Shown here piece by piece: positions 60,284 through 64,000 of a DNA stretch of 64,000 nucleotides (positions are counted from its first letter, which is position 1; each line of letters opens with the position of its first letter). The stretch spans positions 7,156,373 to 7,220,372 of the forward strand of contig CAKAKS010000062.1 in assembly GCA_916700875.1 (NCBI GenBank), written 5' to 3'. The position numbers were made by a program, and so were the translations under genes. The notes beneath the pieces are model-generated. The model was not told the origin of the DNA, did not search any database, and saw nothing but the letters and a program-made list of their open reading frames with translations. The stretch is from Sebastes aleutianus (Eukaryota > Chordata > Actinopteri > Perciformes > Sebastidae).

Positions 60284-60706
60284 CACGGATGTATAATAAG
60301 ACCTGGATACGGTGCTGCCGCTCAGCCTTGCTTCCAGTTCTTTCCAAAAAAGGGAAAAAAATCCCTCTGCATTTGACCCATAAGACACCATTGTAAAAGA
60401 GACATCTGTCAAACTGTTGACAGGACACTTTGAACTGCAAACAAGGTAAATTATGACTCTTTCTGTAATGAATTTTTGATTCAGGAGGTTTTATATTTGT
60501 AAACCTTTCCTCGAGCCGAGAAAAGCGATATAAAAATCTGTGACGTCATCACAATGTAAAGTCTAGGGGCCGAGCAGGAACTCGCTAGCGGGAGAAACAC
60601 TACTAGGGTCCGCATACCCTGGAAATAAACCCGGAAGCTAGAAAACTTTTTCTCATTGGAATGAATAGACGCCATCTTAGGGTCCAGTTCTTATTATACA
60701 TCCATG
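60284..60706. mobile_element. MITE with GGATGTATAATAAGA inverted termini
   Basis: Left CACGGATGTATAATAAGACC and (reverse complement) right CATGGATGTATAATAAGAAC match in all but a few positions. 423 bp, no ORF. It lies inside a larger degenerate repeat that begins near 59987 with AGGGATCAGCTGATATG. Confidence 0.7.
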
Positions 60707-60790
60707 CCATAGACAGAAAGAGACGACTTCAGAGCCAACGAAGCACATTTTTAAATTAATTAATTATATTTATTTATTATTTATTTTATC

Positions 60791-61160
60791 TAGGGCTGTC
60801 CCGAATATCATTTTTTGGGCTTGGAAGCTTCGGTGAGAAATATTCAAAGGTATTCGAAGCTTTGGGACAGTGCTGCTGCCGCACTACTGCACAAACACAC
60901 ACCTCTAAACATAACAAACAGTGATATCCATCTGAGAATAACTAATAGTAATTAATGTTGAATATGAATAATCAATAATGTTGTGGGATTATTCCTTACC
61001 TAATGGGCTATTTTGGGATTTATACATTATTATTACATACTTATATATATATATATATAAAACAAAACAAAAAAACAAAGCATTCGAATACTGATTTGGA
61101 GGTTGATAACCATGGCAACGGTCAAAGCTTCAAAGCTTCTAAGCATTCGGGTCAGCCCTA
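60791..61160. mobile_element. hAT-like MITE (TAGGGCTGTCCCGAAT termini)
   Basis: Left TAGGGCTGTCCCGAAT and (reverse complement) right TAGGGCTGACCCGAAT differ at one base. The inner parts repeat GAAGCTT motifs. No clean 8-bp TSD was seen. 370 bp. Confidence 0.7.
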
Positions 61161-63938
61161 ATCATAAAAATGCTGAGTATCGCAGCCGATGGGGAAAGAA
61201 GATATGAAGTTTGATATTCCAATCTTTGAAAATATGATAATTTTGTCTCATAAATGATGTAACCCATTGTATTTTGATAAGTTTGATATGTTTAATTCAA
61301 TTTTAAATTTGGTCATTATGAATTCAATTCTTCATATAATCTTACGGCATGCACAAAAACCCAAACTGACACAAACTTCTTTACTCATCTATACATTTAC
61401 AACATTTTTTCAAGTTTCCCAGCGCTTCATCCCAGTCACATCCAAGTATATTTTGCACAGTGCGGGACATTCTGCCTGCAAATAAATAAATAATCGCTGT
61501 TTCCGACTGCCGTGCCCTGCTGTGCAAAGATGGTCTCTAGGATTGAAGTATACAAAAGTATCTATGTCAGACCTCTGAATCTAGGCCACCAGGAGTGCAT
61601 GCCCGATGCTTTTTTAAATGCATTTCAACAGTTTCAACAATTTACTGCTGACAAATGACACTTATGTAAGGGAGGGCCGTGTTATGTAATCACTGTCACA
61701 GACAGCAGGAAGAACAAAGAACAGATTTCCTGGGATCCTGTGTTTGGTCCTAATCTGGCTCCTGACAAGTTAGATATGGAAGAGTAATGTCATAAAGCTG
61801 CTATGTATAGCACTAATGACAGGTCCAACAACAGCTAGAATGCATAGCCACTCAGCTTATAAAACCAATTACCTTACACTTCCTAATAATCGGATCATTG
61901 GTTGGATCCTGACCTCAACCAGATGAAGCTCATATGATTCACGCTACAATCTGTGCTAAGTACACTCCTGTTATAGTTTACATTTAAGCTCAATGTCATT
62001 TCCCTTAGCTGTCCACTTTGATCTTTTTTACTCAAAAGCTTTTCTAAGCAAAATGTCAAACCGTTTGGCCATTTGTGTTTTACTGTCAGCATCATCAGCA
62101 GAATACAGGCAGGGTCAAATCAGCACTTGCAGCATTGAGAGAATTTCTCCTTCATGCGGTCGTGCACTGATGAGGTTTAGTGAATTGTTAAGGTAACGAG
62201 GCCCCTCCTCCATGCTGCAGATTTATGAAGTCATCAATAATCTATACTCAGCCCTGACCTCTCCTTGTGACCCCGCCATGTACACATAGAGTACACAATA
62301 CAGTACACAACTGGCAACACCTGCTGTATTGAAGAACTAAGCTCGTCAGCCTGAATAGTTAAGTTGGCAGACATCTCAGCATCTGATACAGTTATTGTTA
62401 TGGAGGGCAATAATCTGACTCTTGGCCTGATTTTGAATAAGACGATTGGCTGAGTATAAAACTGTACCATTCAAATATACGAGACAGTGCAGAGCTCAAG
62501 TAATGACACCCCCATTGGAGTGCATTAAACTGTCACTTTACCTCCAGTCGCGCCAGCAGCTGGTAAACTCAGCTTAGCATAAAGACTGGAAGCAAAGGGG
62601 GGAAAGTGCTAGCCCGACTCTGTCCAAAGCACCAATTTACTTGTTCTATCCCATTTGTTCAACCGTGCAAAAACCAAAGTGTTAAAATGACACGTTGCAT
62701 TGTTAAGAGGCTGGTCGAGTGTCAGACTATTTCTTCAGAGTGCAGGAACTTCCTCGTCATCACCATTTGGTTGACAGGCAACCAGTGGAGACAATGCAAA
62801 GTGTCATTTTTACACTTTTTTTGAACGGATTAATCAAATGAGATAATTTATAACTAGTTAAGTAGTCAGCTGTTTCCCTGTTTCCTGCATAGACTGTATA
62901 TAAGAGGTGGACGTAGTCACTGTGACGTCACCCCTTGGTTTGTGGGCTGCCGTTTTGAAGCCTCGAGGTCGACATTTTGTCCGTCGCCATCTTCTTTTTT
63001 TGCAACCACAAGTGACACGAGAGGGTGGAGCTACAACCGAACACTGAATAAGACATTTTTAGGTGACCAAAATATTGCAATTAACTTTCATGAACTGAAA
63101 ACACACTGTGAAAGGGTTAAATTTGTAGAAGAAAACACGGATAACTCCCTGTCGAATTATTCCTATGAATATAAAATTAAATGTTGGAATTAAGATGTCT
63201 GAAATACTGTTGAATTAATAATAATATAATAATAATTAATGATATTTACTACAACTATGGTCATATTTACTACTTTTATCCCAACTATTGTCCTAATCAC
63301 GTTAAATATCGCCATCCCTGTAATCATAGTTATTGAATCACCGGTATTGATCAATGACCCCATCGACCTTTCAGATATATACAGTATAGCGGTATTATCA
63401 GTTTATACTATTGGACAGTAAACACTTTACTGGCCCTATAAGAACAAAATCGTTCCTAGTGAGTACTGAGTGCTTGTGCACGCACACACACACATGCGCA
63501 TAACACTTCCATTAAAGAGATTTAAGTAATCTAGGGAGTGATGTGTGTCGATGAAAGACTTTTCGACGATTTTACAGTCCCACTGTGCTGAGGACTGCTT
63601 TACACACGCACAATAAACCTCTCGCTTTAATTACCCCGAGCCTTTAAAACCCACACACACACACATTTGCACTCACACATACAGCGTCTCCCCCTTCCTG
63701 TTGTGCACTTAACTGTATATAACCTGTTTACACACCAACACACACCATTGGTTATAAACTTAATTTATTATTGACAGCTGAGTGACCTCATCTTTCCAGC
63801 TCTACTGTAACCAGAGGCCTCAGGGTTCAATGACAGGTCGCCTAGAAACCCTGATGACATCACCCACCTCCGTATCTCGGCGTTGTGTGAAAGTGTGTGT
63901 GTGTGTTTTCACAGTCATGCCTGTAGGTGTCTTTACAT

Positions 63939-63970
<32 letters not shown>

Positions 63971-64000
63971 GGAAGGAGGGAGGAGGAAGGGAGAGCGAGT
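61161..64000. other. gene-poor right edge
   Basis: Apart from the family D copy at 62888 and a (GT)n/(GA)n tract near 63890-63972, no feature recognised. Confidence 0.5.
62888..63125 (-). repeat. dispersed repeat family D, truncated reverse copy
   Basis: Begins CATAGACTGTATATAAG, the reverse complement of the end of the 42072 copy. It continues through CACCCCTTGGTTTGTGG and the CACACTGTGAAAGGGTTAA block of the 32721 copy, then stops. Confidence 0.65.

Overview
The window is vertebrate nuclear DNA, almost certainly from a teleost fish and possibly a percomorph. The evidence is large intron-containing genes with GT-AG splicing, dense CA/GT microsatellites, many hAT-like terminal-inverted-repeat elements with 8-bp target duplications, L2/L1-type LINE fragments, and two genes that I recognise by protein sequence. 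I see no operon, CRISPR array, prophage or other prokaryotic feature.

Layout. Bases 1-6448 are repeat-rich and are read as upstream sequence or a 5' intron of epn2. Bases 6449-25735 hold epn2 (epsin-2) on the + strand: one exon with 5'UTR plus start, eight further coding exons, a 581-residue protein and a 3'UTR of about 3.5 kb. Bases 26530-29988 hold all seven coding exons of b9d1 (B9 domain-containing 1, a ciliary transition-zone protein, 209 residues) on the - strand. The two genes converge tail to tail, the same arrangement as the EPN2-B9D1 neighbourhood in mammals. The gap between their polyadenylation signals carries a hAT-like MITE. A CpG-containing stretch with an orphan splice donor lies just upstream of b9d1 at about 30.1-30.3 kb, and could be the first exon of a divergent + strand transcript.

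From about 30.6 kb to the end I recognise no gene. This part holds transposon remnants, a long polypyrimidine tract, microsatellites and several non-repetitive stretches that look like candidate conserved non-coding DNA. One weak candidate exon lies at 33617-33699. The region could be a long intron or intergenic DNA.

The two genes do not act together in a known pathway. Epsin-2 is an endocytic clathrin adaptor; B9D1 is part of the B9/MKS complex that gates the cilium. Their pairing is syntenic, not functional. The richest signal in the window is transposon architecture: repeats inserted into repeats with intact target-site duplications, a shared about 0.7-kb hAT-like family in five places, and elements lying very close to splice sites. 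All coordinates, phases and repeat matches were worked out by eye from the sequence.
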